DNA of 64,000 nt, taken from assembly GCF_904848585.1 (NCBI RefSeq), contig NZ_CAJHCR010000007.1:248001-312000 (forward strand), in the 5' to 3' direction. A model generated the notes under the pieces. The model was given only the letters and a program-made list of their open reading frames with translations. It ran no database searches and was not told the DNA's origin. The stretch comes from Paraburkholderia kirstenboschensis (GTDB taxonomy: Bacteria > Pseudomonadota > Gammaproteobacteria > Burkholderiales > Burkholderiaceae). A program made the translations under genes and the position numbers. Shown piece after piece: positions 30,157-38,453 of the stretch. Position 1 is the stretch's first letter; each line of letters opens with the position of its first letter.

Positions 30157-30182
30157 CTCTTTCTCCTTTCGATTCGACAAGA

Positions 30183-30950
30183 TCAATTCATCACGAAGCC
30201 GCCGTTCACCGGCAGCAACTGGCCCGTCACGAAGCGCGCGGCATCGGACAACAGGAACAGCACCGGCCCGGTGACGTCGTCGGGCACTTGTGCACGCGTC
30301 AACGCGCGGCCTTGCAGGTAATACTCGTGACGCTCGGCGGGCACATACGCGGTCGCCTCGACTTCTGTGAGGCCAGGCGCGATTGCGTTGACTGTCACTT
30401 GATGCGCGCCGAATTCGCGAGCGAGCGAGCGCGTCATCGAGATCACTGCACCCTTGCTCGCCACATATGCGAGCAGCTTCGGCGCGCCCCACATTGCTGT
30501 GTCAGAAGCGATGTTCACGATGCTGCCGCGGCCCGAGTCGCGCAAATACGGCAGTACGGCCGTACTCATCAACCAGGTGCCGCGCACGTTCACATTCATT
30601 ACGGCATCCCAAGTATCGACGGATAATTCGTCGGCAAACTTGCCGCCCGAATTCGTGATGGCCGCGTTGTTGATCAGCGCGTCGATTCCGCCGAGTCGCG
30701 CCGCGCCTTGTTCCGCGAATTGCTTGATGCTTTCCGGATCGGCGAGGTCGAGCGGCAGATAGATCGCCGCGTGGCCCTGCCCTGCGAGCGACGCAGCCAG
30801 CGCGCGCCCTTCGTCGTGCAATACGTCGCCGAACACGACCTGAGCGCCGGCTTGCACCAGCGCGCGCACAAACGCCGCGCCGAGACCGCGAGCGCCGCCT
30901 GTCACTAGGACGCGCCGGCCGTTGAGCGCCGCGGACGCGTTGTTATGCAT
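30183..30950 (-). CDS. Short-chain dehydrogenase (candidate diol dehydrogenase)
   Basis: 255 residues with all classical SDR residues: VTGGARGLG for the cofactor, NNAAITN, the serine in VNIASDTAMW, and YVASK. It is the first catalytic gene after the oxygenase and overlaps it by 8 nt (ATGCATAA), so a cis-dihydrodiol or alcohol dehydrogenase acting on the oxygenase product is the simplest proposal. That role is inferred from position only. Confidence 0.88.
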   Translation of the reverse strand: MHNNASAALNGRRVLVTGGARGLGAAFVRALVQAGAQVVFGDVLHDEGRALAASLAGQGHAAIYLPLDLADPESIKQFAEQGAARLGGIDALINNAAITNSGGKFADELSVDTWDAVMNVNVRGTWLMSTAVLPYLRDSGRGSIVNIASDTAMWGAPKLLAYVASKGAVISMTRSLAREFGAHQVTVNAIAPGLTEVEATAYVPAERHEYYLQGRALTRAQVPDDVTGPVLFLLSDAARFVTGQLLPVNGGFVMN

Positions 30951-32046
30951 GGCTGTGCCCTGCTGCTTCGGTTTGCGCGGTGCCGGCTTGAGCCGATTGC
31001 GCGGCTTCGGCGCGATGCGCTTCGAGCGCGGCGAAGTCCTGTTGCGCACGCTGACGCAACATGCGGCGCACGCGCGTCATACCGACGTCGTGCTGATAGA
31101 GAAATTCGTGCTCGCGCGCATTCGGCGCCATGCTTTCGAGCACATAGCGGTCTTGCTCCAGCACGGCCCAGTGCAGACCTTCCAGGCGATTGCGATACAT
31201 GAAGCGCCATGCGTCGCGTTGCCAGCCCTGCACCTTGCGGGTACGCCAGAAGTACACCTGGCAGTTGTCTTCGTCGACGGGAACGGCGAAGCCGATGATC
31301 CCGAAGTTGCCGCCGGGGCCGAACTTCTTCTTGTACGGAATCGCGAGGCGCATCCACAGGCAACCGGTTTCGCCGAGTTCGACCCAGTCGAAGTTCACGT
31401 CGCGCTGGCCGACCTTTTCGAACATCAAGCCGGTTTCGGTTTTGCGCACACGCATGTCGGCCTGCTTGTCGCCTTCGGCCATCGAATGCGAAGTTGCATG
31501 CAGATAGGCGCCGTGCATCGGGTCCATCACGTTGTCGATCGCGTACTGGTAATTGCACTTCCAGTTCGACATGCAAAGGAAGCTCGCGTATTCCTCGCCG
31601 ACCAGTTCTTCCGGCAGCTTGAGCGGCGCGGGCTCCTTGTGTGCGTCGTCGCCGAACCACAGGAAGATCGCGCCCGCATGTTCTTCCACCGGGTACGACT
31701 TCACGCATTTCTGTCCTTCTAGCGGACATGCCGACACGGCCGGCACCTTGGTGACTGTGCCGCCTCCGTTGATTTCAATGCCGTGATACCAGCACGCGAC
31801 GCTGCCGCCCAGGTTCCAGCCGAGCGACAGACGCGCGCCGCGATGCGGGCAGCGGTCTTCGAGCGCGTGGACTTTGCCTTCCTTGTCGCGCCACAGCACG
31901 ATCTGATCGCCGAGGCGGGTAATGCCGACCGGCGCATCACCGACTTGCCAGCTCGGCGCGACGGGATACCAGTAGTTGCGGAGACCGCGGTCCAGATACG
32001 ACTGGATCGGATCGGCCGCGTGTTGACTTGTAGCGGGGGACGTCAT
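30943..32046 (-). CDS. Rieske oxygenase alpha subunit of the catabolic operon
   Basis: 367 residues. The Rieske cluster ligands are C66-x-H68 and C85-x2-H88 (CPHRG, CWYHG). The mononuclear iron motif is D175-x2-H178-x4-H183 (DPMHGAYLH), the standard spacing. No beta subunit is encoded, so it is likely an alpha3 or alpha-only enzyme fed by the ferredoxin and reductase of the same operon. The C-terminal 40 residues are Ala/Gln/His-rich. GGAG lies 7 nt upstream of ATG 32046. It should hydroxylate or dihydroxylate an aromatic ring or carry out a demethylation. Confidence 0.92.
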   Translation of the reverse strand: MTSPATSQHAADPIQSYLDRGLRNYWYPVAPSWQVGDAPVGITRLGDQIVLWRDKEGKVHALEDRCPHRGARLSLGWNLGGSVACWYHGIEINGGGTVTKVPAVSACPLEGQKCVKSYPVEEHAGAIFLWFGDDAHKEPAPLKLPEELVGEEYASFLCMSNWKCNYQYAIDNVMDPMHGAYLHATSHSMAEGDKQADMRVRKTETGLMFEKVGQRDVNFDWVELGETGCLWMRLAIPYKKKFGPGGNFGIIGFAVPVDEDNCQVYFWRTRKVQGWQRDAWRFMYRNRLEGLHWAVLEQDRYVLESMAPNAREHEFLYQHDVGMTRVRRMLRQRAQQDFAALEAHRAEAAQSAQAGTAQTEAAGHSHA

Positions 32047-32095
32047 GAAGAGACTCCGGATGCGGATGCGAGGAAACGTGTTCGGAATAGCGCGC

Positions 32096-32407
32096 TTATT
32101 CGGCGAGCAGGCGGAATTCGGCGGCGAGGCGATCGGCGTTCCACGCATTGCCTTCCGGCGTGCGAAAGCCAATGCCGTTCAAACCGTCGACGACTTCCTG
32201 CAACTCCACCGCGCCGGCTTCAAAGACTTTTTCGAGCGCATCGCCGAAGTCGTTTTCGTATTGCGTCGGCTCAGCCTTGCGCGTTTGCCAGATGAAGTTT
32301 TCTGTCTCGCCCGGCTTTTCGATTACGCCCTTGCCAGCGACGTTATTCGGCTGCGGCGCAAGCCACGGCTTCAGGAAGGGATTGAAGTTCACGGCTACCT
32401 CTCGCAT
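32096..32407 (-). CDS. Small recombinase-like helix-turn-helix protein, conserved role unknown
   Basis: 103 residues. The C-terminal half resembles the helix-turn-helix end of serine-recombinase accessory domains (GIGFRTPEGNAWNADRLAAEF), while the N-terminal half, with PFLKPWLAPQ, has no known fold. It has no recombinase catalytic domain. It starts one base after the ferredoxin stop and precedes the oxygenase gene, so it is co-translated with the oxygenase system. It may be an assembly factor or small subunit rather than a DNA-binding protein. Function unknown. Confidence 0.7.
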   Translation of the reverse strand: MREVAVNFNPFLKPWLAPQPNNVAGKGVIEKPGETENFIWQTRKAEPTQYENDFGDALEKVFEAGAVELQEVVDGLNGIGFRTPEGNAWNADRLAAEFRLLAE

Positions 32408-32408
32408 G

Positions 32409-32723
32409 TCATTCCACCTTGATCTGGATTTCTTCGCCGGCAAGGCGGACCGAATACACCTTCAGGTCGCGGCCGCCAGGCTCTTTCAGGCACTTGCCCG
32501 TCGGAATATGGAACACGGCTTCGTGCAGCGGGCATTCGACGGTATCGCCGTCGACAAAGCCCTGCGTCAGCAACGCGTACGCGTGGGGGCAGACGTTTTC
32601 CAGCGCGTACAGCGCATCGCCCACCTTGTAGATGCCGATCTCCGCGCCGTCGAGCTTGAACTCGAGCGGCGCATCTTCGGACAGGTCGCCGGCATGGCCG
32701 GCGCAGCGCCATTGTTCAGTCAT
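32409..32723 (-). CDS. Rieske-type [2Fe-2S] ferredoxin
   Basis: 104 residues of the biphenyl/naphthalene-dioxygenase ferredoxin type. Ligands are C45-x-H47 (CPHAY) and C64-x2-H67 (CPLHE). It carries electrons from the operon's reductase to the oxygenase. AGGAG lies 11 nt upstream of the ATG, with a second purine-rich stretch closer. It is the first gene of the operon. Confidence 0.92.
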   Translation of the reverse strand: MTEQWRCAGHAGDLSEDAPLEFKLDGAEIGIYKVGDALYALENVCPHAYALLTQGFVDGDTVECPLHEAVFHIPTGKCLKEPGGRDLKVYSVRLAGEEIQIKVE

Positions 32724-32747
32724 TTCTCGCCTTCTCCTGAAGCTCTG

Positions 32748-32765
32748 TGTTCCACATAAGGAACA
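32748..32765. promoter_or_regulatory. Perfect palindrome, candidate IclR operator
   Basis: TGTTCC-ACATAA-GGAACA: 6-bp perfect arms with a 6-bp spacer. It lies 24 bp upstream of the ferredoxin ATG and about 18 bp downstream of the predicted -10 box, so a bound repressor would block the start of transcription. The size and symmetry fit IclR-family operators; the assignment is inference. Confidence 0.6.
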
Positions 32766-32783
32766 TCAGTTCGTGTATGGATA

Positions 32784-32811
32784 ATTATAGGAGCGACATC
32801 GGCGGGACAAA
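32784..32811 (-). promoter_or_regulatory. Predicted sigma70 promoter of the catabolic operon
   Basis: On the minus strand, a consensus -10 TATAAT (32789-32784) is preceded by TTTGTC (32811-32806) with a 16-bp spacer. Transcription would begin near 32777, upstream of the palindrome and the ferredoxin gene. Confidence 0.55.
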
Positions 32812-33163
32812 ATAAAAATCTGGAGCGTTAGGGGAAAACACTGAGTGTGGCGTCCACAACACATCATTGCGAGGACTGCAAGGACGGACACGCGTACGAG
32901 CTATGCCTTGCAGCGCGGGGCTTTGAGCGCTTTGTGGGCTCGAAACTCGCTGCGCAGATGCGGGTTTCTACGGACACCGAAAATTTATTTTGATCAGTTT
33001 CGAAGTCATTATACTTTTCCATAGGCGATACGAACGCCCATAGGTGGAACATAAAGCGTAGCAGTTTTGGCGCATAAACCCAGACTGCATCAACCCCACA
33101 GCAAAGGATCAGGGACGTCGGAATTCGCGCGAGCGATTCGTCGTGAGATCAGGAGAACCAACG
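32812..33163. other. Intergenic region between operon promoter and porin gene
   Basis: About 350 bp without a gene. The right end holds a possible porin promoter and a half-site GTGGAACA at 33044-33051 matching half of the operon palindrome. The rest (32830-32980) shows no repeats or RNA that I recognise. Confidence 0.4.
32988..33015 (+). promoter_or_regulatory. Possible porin promoter
   Basis: TATACT at 33010-33015 is a good -10 box. The -35 (TTTTGA at 32988-32993, 16-bp spacer) is weak. The half-site of the IclR-type palindrome lies about 30 bp downstream. Confidence 0.35.
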
Positions 33164-34237
33164 GTGAAGCACATCATTGCAGCCGGCTTGACGGCAGTCT
33201 GCGCAACCACAGGCGCATGGGCGCAGAGCAGTGTGACGCTATACGGCAGCCTGGATGCCGGGATCGCGTATATCAGCAATGTCGGCGGCCACTCGAAGTG
33301 GATCGAGGAACAGGGCAACATGCAGCCGGACCGCTGGGGCCTGAAGGGTGTGGAGGATCTCGGCGGCGGTCTGAAGACGATCTTTCAGTTGGAGAACGGC
33401 TTTTATACGAACACCGGTGCCTTCGCCAAGTCGGGCACGCTATTCAATCGCCAGGCGTTTGTCGGTCTGAGTTCGGACAAGATCGGCACGGTGACACTCG
33501 GCCATCAGACGCCGTTCAGCTTTGATGTGCTGGGCCCGCTGAGCACGGCTTATCTCGCCGCCAGCTGGTACGCGTTCCACCCCGGCAATATCGACGAACT
33601 CGCGGACACGGGAGTCGTGCCGTTCGACAATTCGGTGAAGTTCCGGTCCGCGAGTTTCAACGGCTTTTCGGTCGGCGCGATGATGGGCCTCGGCAACACC
33701 ACCAACTTCTCGACCGGCAAGACGTTGAGTTTTGCGCTTAGCTATGCGAACGGTCCGTTCAAGGCCGGTGCAGCGTATGCGAACGAGCACAATCGAACGC
33801 CGTCGATCGTGACTACGGGCATTACGACTTTTCAGGGTGTCGCGGCAGCCAACTACAGCGCCGACAAGGTGCAGAACATGGGCGCGGGCGCGTCATATCA
33901 GTTCGGCAAGCTGCTCGTGCACGGCTTGTACACGCGGGTGAAGCTGGAGTCGGCCGGACATTCGGACACGTATCAGAGCTACGACGTCGGTGCGAATTAT
34001 CAGTTCACGCCGTTCAACAGCGTAGCCGGGGGCGCCGCAACCACGACGTTGGCCGGCCACCGCTGGACGCAGTTTGAAATCGGCGACATTTATGCGTTGT
34101 CCAAATCGACGCAGTTATACGTGAATGCTTTGTACGAGCGCGCGGGGTCCAATACGGACGCCGCTTTCTTCACGGCGGGCGTGTCGAGTGGCCGGAACCA
34201 GACGATCATCCTGACCGGTATTCACCACTCGTTCTGA
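33164..34237 (+). CDS. Burkholderiales-type general porin
   Basis: 357 residues. The start is a GTG at 33164 with AGGAG 8 nt upstream. A signal peptide (KHIIAAGLTAVCATTGAWAQ) is followed by the porin-4 N-terminus SSVTLYGSLDAGIAYISNVG, alternating beta strands, GLKGVEDLGGGLKTIFQLENGF, and a C-terminal outer-membrane phenylalanine (IHHSF). It forms an outer-membrane diffusion channel. It is divergent from the catabolic operon and may admit its substrate; it is convergent with the second IclR gene. Confidence 0.93.
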   Translation: MKHIIAAGLTAVCATTGAWAQSSVTLYGSLDAGIAYISNVGGHSKWIEEQGNMQPDRWGLKGVEDLGGGLKTIFQLENGFYTNTGAFAKSGTLFNRQAFVGLSSDKIGTVTLGHQTPFSFDVLGPLSTAYLAASWYAFHPGNIDELADTGVVPFDNSVKFRSASFNGFSVGAMMGLGNTTNFSTGKTLSFALSYANGPFKAGAAYANEHNRTPSIVTTGITTFQGVAAANYSADKVQNMGAGASYQFGKLLVHGLYTRVKLESAGHSDTYQSYDVGANYQFTPFNSVAGGAATTTLAGHRWTQFEIGDIYALSKSTQLYVNALYERAGSNTDAAFFTAGVSSGRNQTIILTGIHHSF

Positions 34238-34251
34238 TCCGACGCTCGGAA

Positions 34252-35280
34252 CTAGCTCGCCGCGACGGGTTTGCGACGAGCCTGCATCACTGTCGGTTCG
34301 TCCGCGCGCGGACGGTGGCCGAGCCGCTCGGACAACTCGAGCGCCGCCTGGCAAACGGCGGTGACGAGCGGCTCGCGCTCTTCGGTCTCGCCGAGATCGG
34401 AACGCGGGATCGTGACCGTCAACGCAGCCGCGATTTTGCCGCTCTGGTCGCGCACCGGCGCGCTCACCACGGAGATGCCCCGCTCGAACGACGCCTCGCT
34501 CAACGCGTAGCCGAGCGCCGCGCTCTCGCGCACTCTTCCATACAACTCTTCAACGGTGGCCGGCGTGCGCTCGGTGTAACGCTCCAGTTGCGGTTCGGGA
34601 TACAACTGACGCAACTCGTCGAAAGTAAGGTCGCCCATCAGCACCTGGCCGTGCACGGTGGCATGCGCCGGCAAACGCGTGCCGACGTGCACTTTTACCG
34701 AACTGAACATCGGCTCATGTGTTTGCGCTTTGCCGACGAACACCACGTCGCGCTGATCGCGGATCAGCAGATGCGAACTCAGGCCCGTGGCGTCGCGCAG
34801 ACGTTCGAGAATCGGCGTGCCCACGTCGGTCAATTCGAGCGAATTCAGATATTCGAAGCCGAGCCGCAACACTGCGACGCTCAGGCGGAAGTAACGGTCG
34901 CCATTGACCCGCTCCAGAAAGCCGAGCGCTTCGAGCGTCTGCAATAAACGGAAGGTGGTAGTGCGCGGAATGCCGATGCGCTTCGATAATTCCGGCGCGC
35001 CTAGCACCGGCTCGCGCGCGCTGAATTCGGAGAGAATGCGCAGCCCGCGCTCCAGGCCCGGCACGAGATAAGTCGAGCCGCCGGCGCTGTCTTCGTCGGT
35101 ACTAGCGGCGCCAATGGTGCTGGCGGTGCTGGCGCTGCTGGCGTTGGAACGGGTCGAATGAGTCGAATCAACGCCGCCTTTTTGCGCCGACGACATGCTC
35201 TCGTGATGCGACGCCGGCGCTGCCATAGCGCGTGGCTTGGCCTGCTTGCGTCCCGCTCCTGTCTGCTCTTCTTTTGCCAT
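34252..35280 (-). CDS. Second IclR-family regulator, paralogue of the operon-internal one
   Basis: 342 residues. A long low-complexity N-terminus of about 80 residues (Ser/Thr/Ala-rich) precedes the helix-turn-helix (VPGLERGLRILSEFS) and the effector domain. Over some 250 residues it closely matches the IclR protein at 27809-28702, including the stretch SFERGISVVSAPVR shared exactly. It is encoded on the minus strand 14 bp from the end of the convergent porin gene. The two regulators may share operators or form hetero-oligomers. The N-terminal start is uncertain within the low-complexity part. Confidence 0.9.
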   Translation of the reverse strand: MAKEEQTGAGRKQAKPRAMAAPASHHESMSSAQKGGVDSTHSTRSNASSASTASTIGAASTDEDSAGGSTYLVPGLERGLRILSEFSAREPVLGAPELSKRIGIPRTTTFRLLQTLEALGFLERVNGDRYFRLSVAVLRLGFEYLNSLELTDVGTPILERLRDATGLSSHLLIRDQRDVVFVGKAQTHEPMFSSVKVHVGTRLPAHATVHGQVLMGDLTFDELRQLYPEPQLERYTERTPATVEELYGRVRESAALGYALSEASFERGISVVSAPVRDQSGKIAAALTVTIPRSDLGETEEREPLVTAVCQAALELSERLGHRPRADEPTVMQARRKPVAAS

Positions 35281-35419
35281 CTTGGCTGCCGTTTTCTGCT
35301 GTTCATCGAGGTCAGATCAGCATCATAGCGTCTTTGCGGTGCTATGCTTTGATGCGGTCCGCTGCGCGAGGCCTCGCTGCCACGCCTTCGTTCCGCTCAA
35401 GCGTCCGGAGGCCACGCTC

Positions 35420-35716
35420 ATGTCTGATTCCGTGCAGATTCAGGTTGCCGATTCGCATCTCTATCCTGGGTGTGCGGTGCACATAGCGCACTTGCCAGAG
35501 TCCGAGCGAGGGGCCGCCGCGGTGGTCGCGGTCGTCGAGTTCGCAGACGGCTCCGGCGCTAACGCCACCTGTCATCTGCGAGCGCACGACGAACTCGAAT
35601 TGACAGTAGACGGCTATGCGACGCAGAAGCGCCACCCTGTCAACGCGAGACATTGGCTACTGCTGGCCGTCGATGCAACGCACAACAGTTGGCGCGTCAA
35701 ACGCCGATTGCCTTAG
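35420..35716 (+). CDS. Hypothetical protein
   Basis: A 98-residue soluble protein starting at an ATG with GGAGG 8 nt upstream. It begins MSDSVQIQVADSHLYPG and contains a likely beta-rich core (AAVVAVVEFADG, DELELTVDGYA) and a basic C-terminus (WRVKRRLP). No signal peptide or membrane helix. I do not recognise a family. It is divergent from the second IclR gene and 143 bp before the esterase gene. Confidence 0.65.
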   Translation: MSDSVQIQVADSHLYPGCAVHIAHLPESERGAAAVVAVVEFADGSGANATCHLRAHDELELTVDGYATQKRHPVNARHWLLLAVDATHNSWRVKRRLP

Positions 35717-35859
35717 CCGCAAAACCGCCGCATCCATTGATGCAGTAGTTCAACTGTACGTCCAGCCGTATCCGCAGCGAATCGTAGCTTCCGCCGGCGT
35801 TTCGCGCGCCGCCCCGAGCCGCACTTGAGCGCTCGTCACGCGCACTTCGGAACCGACCG

Positions 35860-37569
35860 ATGACAGACCACGACTCCTCCCTGCCGCCGAGCCCCGAGAG
35901 CCCGGAGAACGCCTCCAGCGCCGCAGACGATCCGCACAATCCCGAGCGCCGCCGCGTTCTTACCGGCCTTGCGGCCGTCGGCATCGGACTCGCGCTGACC
36001 GCCTGCAAGACCGAACAAGCCGCGAGCGGCGTAGCACCGCGTACCGCCGCGGACTTACGGCTCGACGCCGCGCTGCGCGACCAGGTCAAGCAGATCGTGG
36101 TGATCTACGCGGAAAACCGCAGCTTCGCGAACCTTTATGGCAATTTCCCAGGCATCCAGCATCCGCTCGATGCAGTAACCGCCGAGCGATATCTGCAACT
36201 CGACCGCGACGGCAAGACGCCGATGCCGCGCCTGCCTGCCATCTGGGGCGGCCTTGTGCCACAGGCGCAGGAAGTGGACGGCAAGCGCTACATGATCGGC
36301 CAGAAGGACATCGGCAATCTGCGCAATGGACCTTTCCACCTGACCGATGCGCAAGGCGCGCCATTGCCCACTGGCGTGATCACGCGCGATCTCGTGCATC
36401 GCTTTTATCAGAACCAGATGCAGATCAACGCCGGGCGCAACAACCAGTTCGCGGCGTGGGGCGATTCGGGCGGGCTCGTCATGGGGCATTACCGAAACTC
36501 CGCCGACACGCTGAAGCTCTGGAGTCTCGCGCAGCAATACACGCTATGCGACAACTTTTTCATGGCCGCGTTTGGCGGCTCGTGGCTGAACCACATTTTC
36601 CTGATTTCGGCGCAGGCGCCGTTCTATCCGGACGTGCACAACAGCCCGGCCAGGAAGATGGTTTCCGTAGTCGAGGGCGACGACCTTACCGGCGCCCGGC
36701 TGAAGCTCGCGCCGGACTCGCCGGCATCGGCACTCGACGGTCCGCCGAAATTCGTCAATGACGGCGCATTTACCGCCGACGGCTATGCCGTGAATACAAT
36801 GGCTCCGCCCTACCAGCCGAGCAACGTGCGCCCGGCGGAAGGCGGCAACCCGGCTTTCGCCGATGCGACGAATCCGCGGGTGCTGCCGCCACAGAATTAC
36901 GCGACGATCGGCGACCGCCTCACGGACAAGGGCGTCGATTGGGCGTGGTACAGCGGGGCATGGCAATACGCGCTGGAACATCAAGACACCGGCGCCGTGC
37001 CCGACTTCCAGTATCACCATCAGCCGTTCAACTATTTCGCCAACTACGCGCCTGGCACGCCCGCGCGGCGCAGATATCTGCGTGATGCGGGCCTCGGCAG
37101 CGACGCATCGACCAACCACCTGATCGCCGACATCGACGCGGGACGTCTGCCCGCCGTCACCTTCTACAAGCCGCAGGGCGATCTGAACATGCACGCCGGC
37201 TACGCGGACGTCGAATCCGGCGACCGGCACATCTCACGCGTGATCGAGCATATTCAGAAGGGTCCGCAATGGGCTCATACGGTCGTGATTGTCACCGTCG
37301 ACGAAAACGGCGGCTGGTGGGATCCGGTCGCGCCGCCGAACGGCGACCGCTGGGGTCCGGGCTCGCGGATTCCGGCGCTGGTGATTTCACCGCTCGCTAA
37401 AAAAGGCTATGTCGATCACACCGTGTACGACACGAACTCGATTCTTCGCCTGATCAGCCGCGTGCATGGACTCGCGCCGCTCGACGGCGTCATGGCGCGC
37501 GACCGCGCGTTCGCAAGGAACGGTCTGGCGCCGCTTGGCGATTTGACCGCGCCGCTAGATCTGGCCTGA
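35860..37569 (+). CDS. Exported acid phosphatase / phospholipase C-superfamily esterase (AcpA-like)
   Basis: 569 residues. The N-terminus has a twin-arginine motif (PERRRVLTGLAAVG) and a lipobox-like LTAC, so it may be a Tat-exported lipoprotein. The phosphoesterase domain has IVVIYAENRSFANLYGNFP near residue 80 and VTVDENGGWWDPVAPP near residue 480, both metal-site segments shared with phospholipase C and AcpA acid phosphatases. It lacks the C-terminal beta domains of the phospholipase at 6333, favouring the AcpA branch. It is convergent with the DUF4410 gene, with a 3-bp gap. Confidence 0.88.
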   Translation: MTDHDSSLPPSPESPENASSAADDPHNPERRRVLTGLAAVGIGLALTACKTEQAASGVAPRTAADLRLDAALRDQVKQIVVIYAENRSFANLYGNFPGIQHPLDAVTAERYLQLDRDGKTPMPRLPAIWGGLVPQAQEVDGKRYMIGQKDIGNLRNGPFHLTDAQGAPLPTGVITRDLVHRFYQNQMQINAGRNNQFAAWGDSGGLVMGHYRNSADTLKLWSLAQQYTLCDNFFMAAFGGSWLNHIFLISAQAPFYPDVHNSPARKMVSVVEGDDLTGARLKLAPDSPASALDGPPKFVNDGAFTADGYAVNTMAPPYQPSNVRPAEGGNPAFADATNPRVLPPQNYATIGDRLTDKGVDWAWYSGAWQYALEHQDTGAVPDFQYHHQPFNYFANYAPGTPARRRYLRDAGLGSDASTNHLIADIDAGRLPAVTFYKPQGDLNMHAGYADVESGDRHISRVIEHIQKGPQWAHTVVIVTVDENGGWWDPVAPPNGDRWGPGSRIPALVISPLAKKGYVDHTVYDTNSILRLISRVHGLAPLDGVMARDRAFARNGLAPLGDLTAPLDLA

Positions 37570-37572
37570 CGA

Positions 37573-38277
37573 TCACTGCGCGGCGGCGTGAAGCCTGGCG
37601 ACTACGGCATCGGAAATCTCTTGAGCCGTTTTCTTGATCGTCTTCTTCTCGTCGCCGCTTGCCATGACGAACTTCGCTGCGATCACGTATGGATTGAGCT
37701 TGATGGCAGCGCCGGGCGCGTGCTTGCTGTCGGCCTCTTCCACGGCTTCATAGAGAGGCGGCAAATTCGCCGATGCAAGACTGTCGCATGACACCGCGAC
37801 CTGAATGTCGTTCTGACCGGCGCCCAGACCGACCATGGCGCGCCGCAGACGGTTGCCCTCGTCGACGCTCAGGAACACACCGCGCACTTGCCAGCCCGCC
37901 GCCGGCAAAGTCTGACCAGACGCGATGCGCCGTGCGTCGACGCCGCCCTGGCGCAGATCGGCCGTGAGCGCCTCCGCCATTTCGTTGACGATGTTCTTTG
38001 CGTGTTCCTGCGGATTCGCGTCATGGTCCAACGGTCCCGGCCCGCTCGGCAATAGACCTCGCAGACGGCGCACGCGTTGGCCGGGGCCGCTGTCCGGTGC
38101 GACGTTCGCGACGTCCAGTTCGAAATCCGATACGTAGACGATCGGCGCGGGCTCGGCGAACGGCGCGTTATCCGCTGAAAAACCAGGCGCCGGCGCCGCG
38201 CTTATGCACGCGGCCAGCGCGACAAAACGCAGAAATCGAAGCTGTATGACACGTCTCCAGGATCGGTGCAGCGACAA
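37573..38277 (-). CDS. DUF4410-type exported protein
   Basis: About 234 residues. A hydrophobic export signal (FLRFVALAACISAAPAPGFSA) precedes a globular domain with IVYVSDFELDVANV, ALTADLRQGGVDARR and GWQVRGVFLSVDEGNRLRRAMVGLGAG, the DUF4410 pattern. Its function is unknown. The start is uncertain: TTG 38277 puts the signal at the N-terminus but has no ribosome site, and ATG 38412 would add 45 unlikely residues. Confidence 0.7.
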   Translation of the reverse strand: MSLHRSWRRVIQLRFLRFVALAACISAAPAPGFSADNAPFAEPAPIVYVSDFELDVANVAPDSGPGQRVRRLRGLLPSGPGPLDHDANPQEHAKNIVNEMAEALTADLRQGGVDARRIASGQTLPAAGWQVRGVFLSVDEGNRLRRAMVGLGAGQNDIQVAVSCDSLASANLPPLYEAVEEADSKHAPGAAIKLNPYVIAAKFVMASGDEKKTIKKTAQEISDAVVARLHAAAQ

Positions 38278-38453
38278 CGAAGAAGCAAGTTCGCGCGGGT
38301 GGAAAGCGGAGGCCGGATCGCGACGCAAACATGGTACAGCCGTGTGTATCCAGCGTCGGATTTTTCGTGCACAAGTCTTACCATTTGCCTTGAATAACCG
38401 GCGTCGCGACATAGACTGTTAAAGCTATTCTGAGTACTTTGCACGGAACTGAT

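Noticed and set aside
32096..32407. Possible sign of a mobile element because of recombinase-like sequence
   Set aside because: There is no catalytic recombinase domain, no terminal repeats and no other mobile genes nearby; the gene fits the operon's spacing and strand.
32864..33052. A short minus-strand frame in the porin upstream region
   Set aside because: No ribosome site or motif, and it overlaps likely porin promoter elements.
34238..34251. Short dyad TCCGA-CGC-TCGGA between porin and second IclR gene
   Set aside because: Only 5-bp arms, with no T-run; too weak to call a terminator.
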